Shown piece by piece: positions 37,154 through 46,878 of a stretch of DNA of 64,000 nt (position 1 is its first letter; each line of letters opens with the position of its first letter). Origin of the DNA: Paenibacillus terricola (GTDB taxonomy: Bacteria > Bacillota > Bacilli > Paenibacillales > Paenibacillaceae); NCBI RefSeq assembly GCF_014779765.1, contig NZ_JACXZA010000001.1:62001-126000 (forward strand), written 5' to 3'. Both the position numbers and the translations under genes were made by a program. The notes beneath the pieces are model-generated. The model had not been told where the DNA came from. It worked only from the letters and a program-made list of their open reading frames with translations, and made no database searches.

Positions 37154-37495
37154 CTTAATGTTCGGATAGACGCAACTTCAGAGGAGATGAACCCATTTCA
37201 ACCGATAGACCGGATTCAGATTGCACAGCCCGAAGGCGTTATTTGTTCTCCAAATCGTCCAATCTCGCATTAATTAACCTTCGTCTACACCCCATTCTTA
37301 CGATCCTTTAGCACCTATTAATAACCCATCACTATCCTAGTTCTCCATACCTGCTAAACACCGCAAATCCAGTCGTGCCAAGGGTTTCGGAATTCAGATA
37401 GCGCCTCAGGAAAAGTGTCTATTGTGCCGCCTGCCCCCCTCTGTCGTATAGTGTGGTTATTCGATCCGAGAACGCCACAGAGAGAAGGGATGCGT

Positions 37496-38461
37496 ATGGA
37501 ACACAGCTCAACGACAACAAGCTCGAAGACAACCAGTACCACACCTCGAGTCGTTAAGCGCCGGTCGGCAACGGGCATATGGAAAGATCATCAATTATAC
37601 TTTCTGCTCCTCTTGCCGATCGCCTACTTTATTTTATTCAAATATGTGCCGATGTACGGCGCAGCCATTGCCTTTCAAGATTACAGCATCTTCAAAGGCG
37701 TAACGGGCAGCGAGTGGATCGGATTCGAGAACTTCCGAGAGTTGTTCGCGATGAGCCAGTTCTATGAGGTGGTACGTAACACGCTGCTGCTGAACCTGCT
37801 TGATCTCGTATTCTCGTTCCCAGCTCCGATCATACTTGCGCTGCTGCTCAATGAGCTGCGGGTGATGTGGTTTAAGAAAACAGCGCAGACGCTGCTGTAT
37901 TTGCCGCATTTTATATCGTGGATCATTATCGGCGGTCTTGTGTACCAGATGTTCTCCAACAACGGCGGTCTTGTGAACAACCTGATCACTTCGCTTGGGT
38001 TTCATTCCGTTCCGTTCTTAACCGAGAAGAACCACTGGCTGCTCGTCTACTTAGGGACAGGCATCTGGCAAAGCGCCGGCTGGGGAACGATCATCTACCT
38101 GGCAGCGCTGACGGGCATCAACAAGGAGCTGTATGAAGCATCAGAGGTGGACGGGGCAGGTCGATTGAAGAAGATGTGGCATATTACGCTGCCCGGCATT
38201 CGCTCCACAATCGTCGTCATGCTCATCATGCAGTTGGGCCATATTATGACGATCGGCTTTGAACGGCCATTCGTTATGGGCAACGATCTCGTCAAAGACT
38301 ATTCCGAGGTTATCAGTACGTTCGTCTATAAGGCAGGTCTGCAATCCGCTCAATTCTCGCTTGCAACGGCGATGGGCTTGTTCCAGGCACTTGTTGGCTT
38401 AGTGTTCGTCATCGCGTCCAATGCGATTGCGAAGAAGTTCGGAGAACAAGGCATATGGTAG
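37496..38461 (+). CDS. Sugar ABC transporter permease, LplB type (second importer)
   Basis: The 321-residue product has a Thr/Ser-rich N-terminal tail (about 1-25) and six membrane helices starting YFLLLLPIAYFILFKYVPMYGAAIAFQDY. The coupling motif is YEASEVDGAGRLKKMWHITLPGIR (about 210). GAGAGAAGGG 6 nt upstream favours ATG 37496 over ATG 37490. The next gene starts 11 nt after the stop. Order permease-permease-binding protein repeats that of the first importer. Confidence 0.9.
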   Translation: MEHSSTTTSSKTTSTTPRVVKRRSATGIWKDHQLYFLLLLPIAYFILFKYVPMYGAAIAFQDYSIFKGVTGSEWIGFENFRELFAMSQFYEVVRNTLLLNLLDLVFSFPAPIILALLLNELRVMWFKKTAQTLLYLPHFISWIIIGGLVYQMFSNNGGLVNNLITSLGFHSVPFLTEKNHWLLVYLGTGIWQSAGWGTIIYLAALTGINKELYEASEVDGAGRLKKMWHITLPGIRSTIVVMLIMQLGHIMTIGFERPFVMGNDLVKDYSEVISTFVYKAGLQSAQFSLATAMGLFQALVGLVFVIASNAIAKKFGEQGIW

Positions 38462-38472
38462 GGGGCACAGGG

Positions 38473-39354
38473 ATGAAGAGCAGCAAGACACTAACGAGAG
38501 TTCGGATATCCGACATCGTCATTATGCTGATCGTAGGCGTAACGATGATCATCTGCCTGGTGCCGTTTCTCCATATCATCGCGATATCGCTTAGTTCAAA
38601 GCAGGAGATTATGTCTGACCGTGTTACGATTTTCCCACGGGGATTCGATTGGCATGCTTATGAGATTGTGTTCCAAGATTCAAGAATGCTCTGGTCGATG
38701 GGCCTTACGATTGTGCTTACGGTTACTTTCACCGTAATCAGTATGCTGATGAGCATCTTTGCGGCATATCCGCTTACCAAAGAAAACCTCAGGGGCCGTT
38801 CTTTCTTCATGATGCTGATCGTGTTCACGATGTTTTTCAGCGGCGGCCTCATTCCGGAATATTTGCTGGTCAAGCAGCTCGGTTTGTTAGATAATTTATT
38901 CTCCCTTATCCTTCCGGGCATGATCAGCGCCTTCAACTTAATTATTCTGCGTACGTTCTTCTTGACAATTCCGGCCAGTCTGGAAGAGTCGGCTCATCTA
39001 GATGGCAGCTCGCATATCGGCACCTTGATTCGAATCGTGCTGCCGCTGTCGATGCCGGTGTTGGCGACGCTCAGTTTGTTCTATGCGGTAACCCGTTGGA
39101 ACGGATTTATGGATGCGCTTTTCTACATCACGAACTCCGAGCTGTATCCGATTCAGCTCAAGCTGTATCAAGTCGTCATGAACAGCATGGTGACGGATTT
39201 AACCGCGCAGGAAGGCGCAGCGCAGATGGATGTCATTCCTGAGGGGATCAAGGCGGCAAGCATTATGTTCGCCACTGCACCAATCCTTATCGTCTACCCT
39301 TGGCTGCAGCGTTATTTTGTATCCGGTATTATGATCGGCGCCGTTAAGGGCTGA
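38473..39354 (+). CDS. Sugar ABC transporter permease, LplC type (second importer)
   Basis: The 293-residue product has six helices. The coupling motif is LEESAHLDGSSHIGTLIRIVLPLSMP (about 175), and the end is LQRYFVSGIMIGAVKG. AGGGGG 6 nt before ATG 38473 sets the start; an upstream in-frame ATG at 38455 overlaps the previous stop and lacks a site. Paired with the permease just upstream; the ATPase is not encoded here. Confidence 0.9.
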   Translation: MKSSKTLTRVRISDIVIMLIVGVTMIICLVPFLHIIAISLSSKQEIMSDRVTIFPRGFDWHAYEIVFQDSRMLWSMGLTIVLTVTFTVISMLMSIFAAYPLTKENLRGRSFFMMLIVFTMFFSGGLIPEYLLVKQLGLLDNLFSLILPGMISAFNLIILRTFFLTIPASLEESAHLDGSSHIGTLIRIVLPLSMPVLATLSLFYAVTRWNGFMDALFYITNSELYPIQLKLYQVVMNSMVTDLTAQEGAAQMDVIPEGIKAASIMFATAPILIVYPWLQRYFVSGIMIGAVKG

Positions 39355-39485
39355 CCGATGCGAGCATGATCGGCATGCTCTGGTACTTGGTTGATCCTCC
39401 TGTCTGCAGCAGGGGTGAAACATATAGAAATAAAGGTAAAGCTTCGTGATCCAAAAATGTATTTTAACGAAAAGGGGATCTGTTC

Positions 39486-41099
39486 ATGCAAACAAAAAAA
39501 TGGATTGCAGCTTCGGCTGCAGCTGTGCTGCTCGCTGGTGTTGTGTCGGCCTGCGGCAGCTCCAAAGATGACTCGGCGGGCACTACTTCTTCCACCGAAG
39601 GTACGGCAAGCAATACAAGCGGCAAGCAAGTCACCCTGAAAGTTGAAGTGTTCGACCGCGGCAATGCGCCAGCAGGAGCCGGCCCCGTTACTAACAACTA
39701 TTGGACGCAGTGGATCCAGAAGAACTTCGGCGATCCGAACAATATTAAACTAGAATTCGTTCCAGTGCCGCGCAACCAAGAAGTCGACAAGCTGAACGTC
39801 TTGATGGCAACAGGCGATGCGCCGGATATTGTATTTACTTACGACATGAACACGATCTACAATTACATCAAGGATGACGGCTTGGCAGACCTGACGCAGC
39901 TGATCGGGAATGCACCTAATCTAAAGAAATATCTTGGCGACGAAGTGTTGTCCTATGGCGTCTTCAGCGGCAAGCAGTACACGATTCCAGCGAAACGGAC
40001 GCTGCAATTCACGCAGTCCTCGTATATTCGCAAGGATTGGCTTGATAAGCTGGGTCTGCCAGTGCCAACGACGACACAGCAATTCTACGACACTATGAAA
40101 GCGTTTAAAGAGAAGGATCCGGGCCAAGTGGGCAGCAAGCTGATTCCTTATGATTTCAGCGCGATCAACGGTTCGAACATTACGAGTCCATTCGTGCTTG
40201 TGAACTCGTTCGTCAAGAAGATGTCGGAAGAAGAATTCTTTACTTACGCCTCATCGAACAATACGATTCCGGAGCTGCTCAAGCCGGGCTATAAGGACGG
40301 TCTGCAGTTCCTGAATAACATGTATCGAGAAGGCTTGATCAATCCGGACTTCGCGCTGGATAAGGACGGCAAGCAATTCGAAAGCGACGTTGCCAACGGT
40401 TATGTAGGCGCTTTCACCGCGCTCGCGGCTCATGCCAATCTGATGGCGCCGGATAAAGTGTTCGATACGCTGAAGCAGAACGTTGCGGGCGCTGAGTATG
40501 TTGCGATGGATCCATTCACGGATGCAGACGGCAAGACGCCGAAGGGCATCTATGATCCGATCGGCGCGCACATCTTGATTCCGAAGACGAGCAAGCATGC
40601 GGCAGAAGCGATCAAGTATCTCGATTGGATGGCGCAAGCGGACGTTTTGTTTACGCTTCAGAACGGGATCGAAGGCCAGCATTATACGCTGGAGAACGGT
40701 TTCCCGAAGGCGATCACAACGGACGAAGCGAAGAAGACGTTCTACAACAACAGCGACATCGCGATCATTTCGAACGGCAAGGAGTTCGGCTCTACAGACA
40801 AGAACATCGAAGCTACGGGGTACCAATTCCCAGGTTACGAGGAACTTGCGAAGCAGACGATCCGCAATGCGCTGAAGGATGGCTACACGATGCCTCGCTT
40901 CGATCATCCGATCGATGCCGAGATCAAATACGGTACGACGCTTAAGGATAAGGCGACGGAGATTATCGTGAAGAGCATTATCGCGAAGCCGGACCAATTC
41001 AGCTCCATATTCGATGCGGGCGTTCAGGAATATTTGAAAATCGGCGGTCAAGCGGTTCAAGACGAACGCCGTACTGCTTACGAGGCAATGAAGAAGTAA
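39486..41099 (+). CDS. Extracellular sugar-binding lipoprotein of the second ABC importer
   Basis: The 537-residue product has a signal peptide with lipobox VVSAC (Cys about 23) and a Ser/Thr linker. The LplA/YtcQ-type binding domain contains FVPVPRNQEVDKLNVLMATGDAPDIVFTYD (about 95), SYIRKDWLDKLGLPVPTTTQQFYDTMKAFKEKDP, GAHILIPKTSKHAAEAIKYLDWM and a C-terminal helix. AAAGGGGAT precedes the ATG. It should bind an oligosaccharide released by extracellular hemicellulases. A perfect hairpin follows at 41119. Confidence 0.92.
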   Translation: MQTKKWIAASAAAVLLAGVVSACGSSKDDSAGTTSSTEGTASNTSGKQVTLKVEVFDRGNAPAGAGPVTNNYWTQWIQKNFGDPNNIKLEFVPVPRNQEVDKLNVLMATGDAPDIVFTYDMNTIYNYIKDDGLADLTQLIGNAPNLKKYLGDEVLSYGVFSGKQYTIPAKRTLQFTQSSYIRKDWLDKLGLPVPTTTQQFYDTMKAFKEKDPGQVGSKLIPYDFSAINGSNITSPFVLVNSFVKKMSEEEFFTYASSNNTIPELLKPGYKDGLQFLNNMYREGLINPDFALDKDGKQFESDVANGYVGAFTALAAHANLMAPDKVFDTLKQNVAGAEYVAMDPFTDADGKTPKGIYDPIGAHILIPKTSKHAAEAIKYLDWMAQADVLFTLQNGIEGQHYTLENGFPKAITTDEAKKTFYNNSDIAIISNGKEFGSTDKNIEATGYQFPGYEELAKQTIRNALKDGYTMPRFDHPIDAEIKYGTTLKDKATEIIVKSIIAKPDQFSSIFDAGVQEYLKIGGQAVQDERRTAYEAMKK

Positions 41100-41118
41100 T
41101 CGGCGTATACGACAGAAC

Positions 41119-41150
41119 GGACAAACCCCATCACATTATGGGGTTTGTCC
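41119..41150 (+). terminator. Hairpin after the binding-protein gene
   Basis: GGACAAACCCCAT pairs perfectly with ATGGGGTTTGTCC across CACATT. The tail ATATTTC is only weakly T-rich, so it may attenuate rather than stop transcription into the next gene and may also protect the transporter mRNA. Confidence 0.7.
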
Positions 41151-41179
41151 ATATTTCATAGACAGGAAGGATAGGGTAG

Positions 41180-43486
41180 ATGAAAGTCAATAACAGCTAC
41201 ATTATGCGGATGCTCCTATCGTATCTTCCCATTCTATTCATTACCATCAGCGTTCTTATCTTCATCTCGTTCTCGATTATGAACCAACTTAATGTCCGTA
41301 ATGCGATTCAAGCGAACAACCTGACCGCCAAGTATGTGACCAATATGGTGGACAGCTCGTTGAAGAACATCTCGATCGATGCACAGAAGCTGGTCGAAAC
41401 CGGCGGGACGCTTCAGAAGTTTCTGGACGCGCCGTCGGATAAAGGGCTGGAATTCGATATTTCCAATTTGTTGAATAGCCTCGTGATTCGCTATGGGCTA
41501 ATCGATTCGGTTTATCTATACCGAGCCAAGGATGGTAAAGTGCTTGATCAGAGCACGATACGTCCGCTAAGCCAATTTCCTGACGAGAACTTTGTTCGAA
41601 ACGCGCTTGATCAGCCTTATACCGGCATCTGGTCATCACCGCGCCAGCGTATAAGCGGGGGGTTCAGCGGGTCCACGATGGTTCAAGTATCCTCGCTTGG
41701 ACTGAAGATCCCGCGTGATTCCGGCAGTCTCGGTTATTTGATTATTAATGTGAAAAATGATGCCCTAGAGTCCTACATCGACCAGATGATCGACCATACG
41801 ATTACGACTGCGGAGCTGTACGATTCGCAGGGCAAATCGTTCTTCAATGCGGATCAATCGGTCTCGTCTTCGAATCGGCTGAGCGCCGATGTCGTCTCGA
41901 ACTATACGGGCTGGACATACAGAATTAGCATTAAAGGCGGGCAACTGCTCGACTTCCTGTTCCATGGCAGTACGCTGTGGATCCTGCTAGGCTTAAGCGC
42001 CATCGTTGTGGCGATCGGCTCAACCTTCTATGTTACGCGCAGAAACTATAAACCGATTGAGTCGATCCTGCATCGGATCGAGCGTTTCTCCTCCATTGTG
42101 AAGACTGGCGATTCGAAGGTGAAGGCGAACGAGTTTGCTTTTATCGACCAGGCGATTGAACGTTTGATTACGAACAATATGTCGTTCCAAGAGCAGCAGC
42201 AGGAGCATCTCGTCATTCGGCGCCAGCAGTTTCTGCAGATGCTGCTGAAGGGCGAGTTCAGCGATGACCGCGGATCATGGGAGCAAGAGAGGCAGCATTT
42301 TGGCCTGTCGGCTGGCCACTTCATCGTTGGTGTGTTGGAACTGGACAGCTATGTGCAGTTCGGCTTGAAATACAACCCAAATGATCAATCGTTGTTCAAA
42401 TTCATCATTAGCAGCGTGGCGGTGGAGACAGCAGAGCAGCACGGTCTTCGCATCGTTGCGGAGTGGATTGCGAAGAACCAATTGGTCGTACTGCTCATCT
42501 CCAGTGAATCGAGTATGCTAGAGCATCAGATGCTGCAGCTGTCCGAGCAGGTTCGCGCATGGGTGGAAGGGCATCTCGATTTCACCGTTACAATCGGGAT
42601 TGGAGCGCCAGTCGACGAGGATTGTTCGATCGCCCGTTCCTTCGAAGAAGCAGAGGCAGCCGTCAGTCGCAAAGTCTCGCTTGGATCGAATCAAATTATC
42701 GATGCCGTTGAAGTACGCGGCCGACAGGATGGCGAATGGTTCGACTATCTCGAGATCATTCGCACGATCGTCCGACAGCTTCGCATGTCGGAGCAGGATT
42801 GGCAGGGCGAGCTGAAGGGGCTGTTCAACGAAATGGCCGTTCACCATCTGCGCAAAGAGGATGTCGATCGGCTTCTGCACTATTTGATTTTCCATCTGGA
42901 TTATGAGCTGGATGGGTCTCTGTCAGAGGTAGTTAAGCCGTGGCAGGAGGAGATTAAGCCCACCCTAGCGGCGGCTATTGAGAGATCAGATACGTTGAAG
43001 CAGCTGGAGCTGGACTTCCAGACTGCGCTTGCATTGTTGTCGGCGCAGATCGTCGAACTGTCGCAGAGTCGACGCCACAATACGCTCATGCGAGAGATTC
43101 GCGATTATGTTGCGGAGCACTATATGGATCCGAATCTATCGCTGACCTTATTGAGCGATCGGTTCCAGATCAGTTCGAAATATTTGAGCCAGCTGTTCAA
43201 GGAGAGCATCGGCGAGAACTTTAGTGATTTCCTGATTGGTCTTCGCATTGATCATGCGAAGCGGCTGCTCCGGGAGACGGATGCGGCCGTACAGGATATT
43301 TCGGATCAGATGGGCTACAGCAATCCGACGTCGTTCATTCGAGTATTCAAGAAGATTGTTGGGCTATCGCCAGGGCAGTATCGGGAGTCGCTGACGAAGA
43401 TTGCGGCTCGCGGCAGCGGCGGTCTAGATGATCAGGATGGGTTTGAGAAGTCGGAGGAGCAGGAAGATAGCAGATCAGCAAGATAG
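41180..43486 (+). CDS. YesS-like membrane-bound AraC-family regulator
   Basis: The 768-residue protein has a helix at about 11-33, an extracellular sensor region (about 35-260), a second helix (WILLGLSAIVVAIGSTFYV, about 272-290), a long cytosolic part with a GGDEF-like degenerate segment (about 385-560) and a C-terminal AraC domain (SLTLLSDRFQISSKYLSQLFKESIGENFSDF and VQDISDQMGYSNPTSFIRVFKKIVGLSPGQYRESL). There is no kinase or receiver domain, so the sensor and DNA-binding functions lie in one chain, as in YesS. It probably activates the importer operon upstream and the GH115-like gene downstream. Confidence 0.88.
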   Translation: MKVNNSYIMRMLLSYLPILFITISVLIFISFSIMNQLNVRNAIQANNLTAKYVTNMVDSSLKNISIDAQKLVETGGTLQKFLDAPSDKGLEFDISNLLNSLVIRYGLIDSVYLYRAKDGKVLDQSTIRPLSQFPDENFVRNALDQPYTGIWSSPRQRISGGFSGSTMVQVSSLGLKIPRDSGSLGYLIINVKNDALESYIDQMIDHTITTAELYDSQGKSFFNADQSVSSSNRLSADVVSNYTGWTYRISIKGGQLLDFLFHGSTLWILLGLSAIVVAIGSTFYVTRRNYKPIESILHRIERFSSIVKTGDSKVKANEFAFIDQAIERLITNNMSFQEQQQEHLVIRRQQFLQMLLKGEFSDDRGSWEQERQHFGLSAGHFIVGVLELDSYVQFGLKYNPNDQSLFKFIISSVAVETAEQHGLRIVAEWIAKNQLVVLLISSESSMLEHQMLQLSEQVRAWVEGHLDFTVTIGIGAPVDEDCSIARSFEEAEAAVSRKVSLGSNQIIDAVEVRGRQDGEWFDYLEIIRTIVRQLRMSEQDWQGELKGLFNEMAVHHLRKEDVDRLLHYLIFHLDYELDGSLSEVVKPWQEEIKPTLAAAIERSDTLKQLELDFQTALALLSAQIVELSQSRRHNTLMREIRDYVAEHYMDPNLSLTLLSDRFQISSKYLSQLFKESIGENFSDFLIGLRIDHAKRLLRETDAAVQDISDQMGYSNPTSFIRVFKKIVGLSPGQYRESLTKIAARGSGGLDDQDGFEKSEEQEDSRSAR

Positions 43487-43541
43487 CAGGATCAAACGAA
43501 GTCAGATGGCTGACGACTGACGCTGTGAGAGGGTTGAACAA

Positions 43542-45629
43542 GTGATGTTAAACAATAATAATCAGCTTCAATTGAATGGTGCTATTCGTATGTATTCCGC
43601 GGAGCTTCCTTCATCGGTTCAATATGCGCTTCGTATGCTGGTGAGAGACCTCGAGACGGTGTTAGGCCATAAACCCGAATTTGTATCAGATGCTGCTGCA
43701 GCGGAGCTGCACGTCCGATTCGCTGAGGAGCGGGACGAGTGCCCGCAGTTTGCGGAAGCGTTCGGCTTCCGATTCTACTCGGCGGAGGATGGCAGTGCGC
43801 CTTGCTTACACATTGTCGGTTATGATGTGCTTGGGCTTATCTACGGCATTCTGGAATTCAGCCGCATCCATTTAGGAATACAGCCGTTCTGGTTCTGGAC
43901 GGACCAGGCAGTCGCTCAGCGTAGTAGGATCAGCATCCCTTGCGATCGCTATGATTCGCCAGAAGCCAAAGTTCGTTATCGGGGCTGGTTCGTGAATGAT
44001 GAGGTATGTTTGATTGGATGGAAGAAGCCATATCCGCCTTCTCCTGAGGTGTGGGAGCCGGTGTTCGAAGCGCTGCTGCGCTGCGGCGGTAATATGGTCA
44101 TCCCAGGCACAGATTTGCCTCGCGATGGCATTCACTATAAATTGGCGTCTGAGATGGGACTGTGGGTGACGCATCACCATGCCGAGCCGCTTGGCGCAGA
44201 GATGTTCCTGCGCGCCTATCCGGGACGTACGGCAAGCTACCATGAAGCGCCGGAGCTGTTCGAACGGCTGTGGGCGGAAGCCATCGAGGAGCAGAAGGAC
44301 ATGAACGTCCTGTGGGTGCTCTCGTTCCGCGGGCAAGGCGACAAGCCGTTCTGGATCGACGATCCTGCTTTCGATACGTCCGAGAAGCGCGGAGCGATGA
44401 TCAGCAAGGTCATTCGCAAGCAGTATGACATGATCGGCAGCAGAGTCGACAATCCGGTATGCTGCGTTGCGCTCTACGGCGAGATCTCGGAGTTGTACAA
44501 AGGCGGTTATATTGATCTGCCTGATGGCGTCATCAAAATATGGGCCGATAACGGCTACGGTCGAATGGTTTCTCGTCGTCATGGCAATCTGAATTTACGT
44601 ATTCCGTCGCTCCCAGCGGCAGGTGATGAAGGCGAGCATGGCCTGTATTATCACACGACGTTCCATGATCTTCAGGCATCCAATCATTTGACGCTGTTCC
44701 CAGGGTCGACATCCTTCCTGAAGCAGGAGATTGAAGCATCGTTCGAGGCTGGAGCCGATGCGTATTTGCTGCTCAACTGCGGCAACATCCGGCCGCATGT
44801 GTACTCGCTTGATGTAATCCGTGAGCTATGGACGACAGGTAGGATCGACGTCGATCAGCATCTGCATCAATTCGTCAGCAGTTACTACACGGAATCGGAT
44901 CACTTAGGCGAGCTGGTTGAGCTGTATCATACCTACTCAGAAGCTGCGCTTCCATACGGGCCGAACGCGGATGATCTGGCCGGTGACGAATACTATCATC
45001 ATCCGGCAAGAAAGATTATCGGGCACTGGCTGCAAGGGAAGGTTGATCAACCGGATCCGCGGCTGTTCTGGGCCGTGGGCGATGTTTCATTCGATGAGCA
45101 GGTCAAGGGATTCGAGACGCGGCTTGCATCTGGCATGGAGAAGTGGAGAACGTGGGTGGGACGCTGCGACGAGCTGCTGGCGAAGCTCGGAGAAGACGAT
45201 CGGCGCAGAGCGGTCGACCAGCTTCGTTTTCACGGGGCGCTCCATTTGTCTGGTTGTGAAGGTTTCTATTGGTTGTGCCGGGCGTACGAGCAATTCAGAC
45301 AGCAGCGTTATCCGCAGGCGTTCGTCTATGCCTCGAAGTCGATGTGGTGCTACCAAGAGGGACTCCACGTGCTGCGTCAATCCGAGCATGGCAAATGGGA
45401 GCATTTCTATGAAGCCGACTGGCTGACCAATATTGAGAGCACGGTCAACAATGTTGATACACTGAGACGCGTCATCCGCATGAATGGCGACAGCCCGGAC
45501 TTCTTCCTCTGGTACAAGGAATACTTAATGCCAGTGACAGAGAAGTACATTTATCTAGAGAATACGCACCGCAACCCGCTGTCGGATGATGAGCTGGCGA
45601 AGCGATTGGGTGATTTTTTCAATATTTAA
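43542..45629 (+). CDS. GH115-like alpha-glucuronidase
   Basis: The 695-residue protein has no signal peptide. The N-terminal a/b domain resembles the hexosaminidase-like front of GH115 (LHIVGYDVLGLIYGILEFS). The barrel shows the GH115 hallmark KVRYRGWFVNDEVCLIGW (about 145), HHHAEPLG (about 208), NVLWVLSFRGQGDKPFW (about 258), an IWADNGYG motif and GLYYHTTFHDLQASNHLTLFPG. GH115 enzymes remove (methyl)glucuronic acid from xylan. At 695 residues it lacks some C-terminal modules of the longer family members. GTG 43542 and ATG 43545 are both possible behind GAGAGGG. Intracellular use of imported aldouronic acids is inferred. Confidence 0.72.
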   Translation: MMLNNNNQLQLNGAIRMYSAELPSSVQYALRMLVRDLETVLGHKPEFVSDAAAAELHVRFAEERDECPQFAEAFGFRFYSAEDGSAPCLHIVGYDVLGLIYGILEFSRIHLGIQPFWFWTDQAVAQRSRISIPCDRYDSPEAKVRYRGWFVNDEVCLIGWKKPYPPSPEVWEPVFEALLRCGGNMVIPGTDLPRDGIHYKLASEMGLWVTHHHAEPLGAEMFLRAYPGRTASYHEAPELFERLWAEAIEEQKDMNVLWVLSFRGQGDKPFWIDDPAFDTSEKRGAMISKVIRKQYDMIGSRVDNPVCCVALYGEISELYKGGYIDLPDGVIKIWADNGYGRMVSRRHGNLNLRIPSLPAAGDEGEHGLYYHTTFHDLQASNHLTLFPGSTSFLKQEIEASFEAGADAYLLLNCGNIRPHVYSLDVIRELWTTGRIDVDQHLHQFVSSYYTESDHLGELVELYHTYSEAALPYGPNADDLAGDEYYHHPARKIIGHWLQGKVDQPDPRLFWAVGDVSFDEQVKGFETRLASGMEKWRTWVGRCDELLAKLGEDDRRRAVDQLRFHGALHLSGCEGFYWLCRAYEQFRQQRYPQAFVYASKSMWCYQEGLHVLRQSEHGKWEHFYEADWLTNIESTVNNVDTLRRVIRMNGDSPDFFLWYKEYLMPVTEKYIYLENTHRNPLSDDELAKRLGDFFNI

Positions 45630-45639
45630 ATACCTGTAG

Positions 45640-45678
45640 GAGCTGTCCGCTAGTATACTGCTAGGGACAGCTTTTTTT
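45640..45678 (+). terminator. Terminator after the GH115-like gene
   Basis: AGCTGTCC pairs with GGGACAGCT, with an inner CTAG/CTAG stem, then seven T. Confidence 0.88.
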
Positions 45679-45755
45679 GTATGGAATGACAGATTTGGAC
45701 TGATGAAGGAATTGGAATAGTAGTAATATCATAATCTGAAAGGCAGGAATAGAAC

Positions 45756-46499
45756 GTGAAGGCAGTCTTGTTCATAGCAGCCGTGCTGCTCGTCATTGCT
45801 ATCGTTTATTGGAAGAGCAACAGTCCCAAGTATTCAGACAAACCTGACGAGATTACGATACAACCGAAACCTAAAGCCCCTCTACAATTCGACTCTACAC
45901 CGGATCAGCCGCAAGCATTCGGATATAAAACACAATGGTTCGCTGTGAAATCGACGGATACGGATAGCGTCGTGCAAGCGCTTGGTTTCAAGGACGTGCA
46001 TGCAGCGAACTGGAGCACTGGTATGGCTGGAGCATTTGGATCGGATGGGGATTACTATTTCGTTACACCACCTGTGCAGGGGTGGACGTTTATTGTCAAT
46101 ACAGGTATGCCAGCGCTAGGAGAAAAGCACGAAGAAGATGTGAGACAGGCGGCGCCAATCAAGACGATCATATCGCTGAGCCAGACGTTTGGGGAGGCGT
46201 ACTATTATGGCAGTCATCGTATTGTCAGCTATTATGCATGGGCGAAGGCGATGAACGGCGAACTCGTTCGGGCATATGGCTATTTGGGAGAGTCGGGCGA
46301 GATACTTGCAGATGTGGGCGCGCTGACAGAAGAGGAATCTCAGTTGCATATGCAATTCGGTGATCCGGTCACAGACGAAGATGCTAAATGGCCGAATGAA
46401 GAGGATGTTATTGCTATCGCAGCAGCATGGACAGTCAATCCCTTAACGCAGCAAGCGGGGCTTGGAACAGGTTACGTTGGGCGCCTCGTCTCTAATTGA
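45756..46499 (+). CDS. Membrane-anchored protein of unknown function
   Basis: The 247-residue product starts at GTG. One N-terminal hydrophobic helix (about 2-18) would hold an extracytoplasmic domain of about 220 residues. That domain has a Pro/Lys-rich linker (about 30-45), then WFAVKSTDTDSVVQALGFKDV, a Gly/Asp turn and GWTFIVNTGMPALG, followed by FGEAYYYGSHRIVSYYAWAKAMNGELVRAYGYLGESGEILADVG, which reads like paired beta-strands. I do not recognise the family. It has its own terminator-bounded transcript region and is not linked to the sugar operons. Confidence 0.7.
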   Translation: MKAVLFIAAVLLVIAIVYWKSNSPKYSDKPDEITIQPKPKAPLQFDSTPDQPQAFGYKTQWFAVKSTDTDSVVQALGFKDVHAANWSTGMAGAFGSDGDYYFVTPPVQGWTFIVNTGMPALGEKHEEDVRQAAPIKTIISLSQTFGEAYYYGSHRIVSYYAWAKAMNGELVRAYGYLGESGEILADVGALTEEESQLHMQFGDPVTDEDAKWPNEEDVIAIAAAWTVNPLTQQAGLGTGYVGRLVSN

Positions 46500-46592
46500 A
46501 AATAATTCTCAAATTCTAATTCATACGGTATAAGTTGGTTTTCGAAGGTGAACAATGAGGACTGAGCTAAAATTCGAAAGGAGTGAGAAACA

Positions 46593-46763
46593 ATGGATAC
46601 AACGCTCGGAGCAGATGAGGTTCTGCAGCTCATTAGAAAACTCCAATCAAGTGGTGGCTCAGTCAATAAGAAGCAAGTGAAGCAGAACAATCCGGAGTTA
46701 ATGCGCAACGCTCTGTTTTATTTCCCAAGCTGGGAGCACGCGCTCAAGAACGCCGAAATCTAA
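46593..46763 (+). CDS. Small 56-residue protein resembling one homing-endonuclease-associated repeat
   Basis: The start has a near-ideal site (AAAGGAGTGAG, about 6 nt before ATG). The peptide reads VLQLIRKLQSSGGSVNKKQV, then NPELMRNALFYFPSWEHALKNAEI. This is the layout of a small three-helix DNA-binding unit found as a repeat beside HNH enzymes (GxxP..., FGSWxxALxxAGI). A terminator lies 60 nt downstream. Function unknown; single-unit DNA-binding or regulatory protein inferred. Confidence 0.6.
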   Translation: MDTTLGADEVLQLIRKLQSSGGSVNKKQVKQNNPELMRNALFYFPSWEHALKNAEI

Positions 46764-46822
46764 TAATCGTACCCTACTCTATACGTACTATTGAACGTAC
46801 TTTACACAAAGCCATGAGGCTT

Positions 46823-46855
46823 AGGCTGTCGAGAAATTCTCGGCAGCCTTTCTTA
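46823..46855 (+). terminator. Terminator after the 56-residue gene
   Basis: AGGCTGTCGAG pairs with CTCGGCAGCCT across AAATT (one G-T pair); TTCTTATTTTC follows. Confidence 0.75.
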
Positions 46856-46878
46856 TTTTCATAGCAATGACGATTTAT

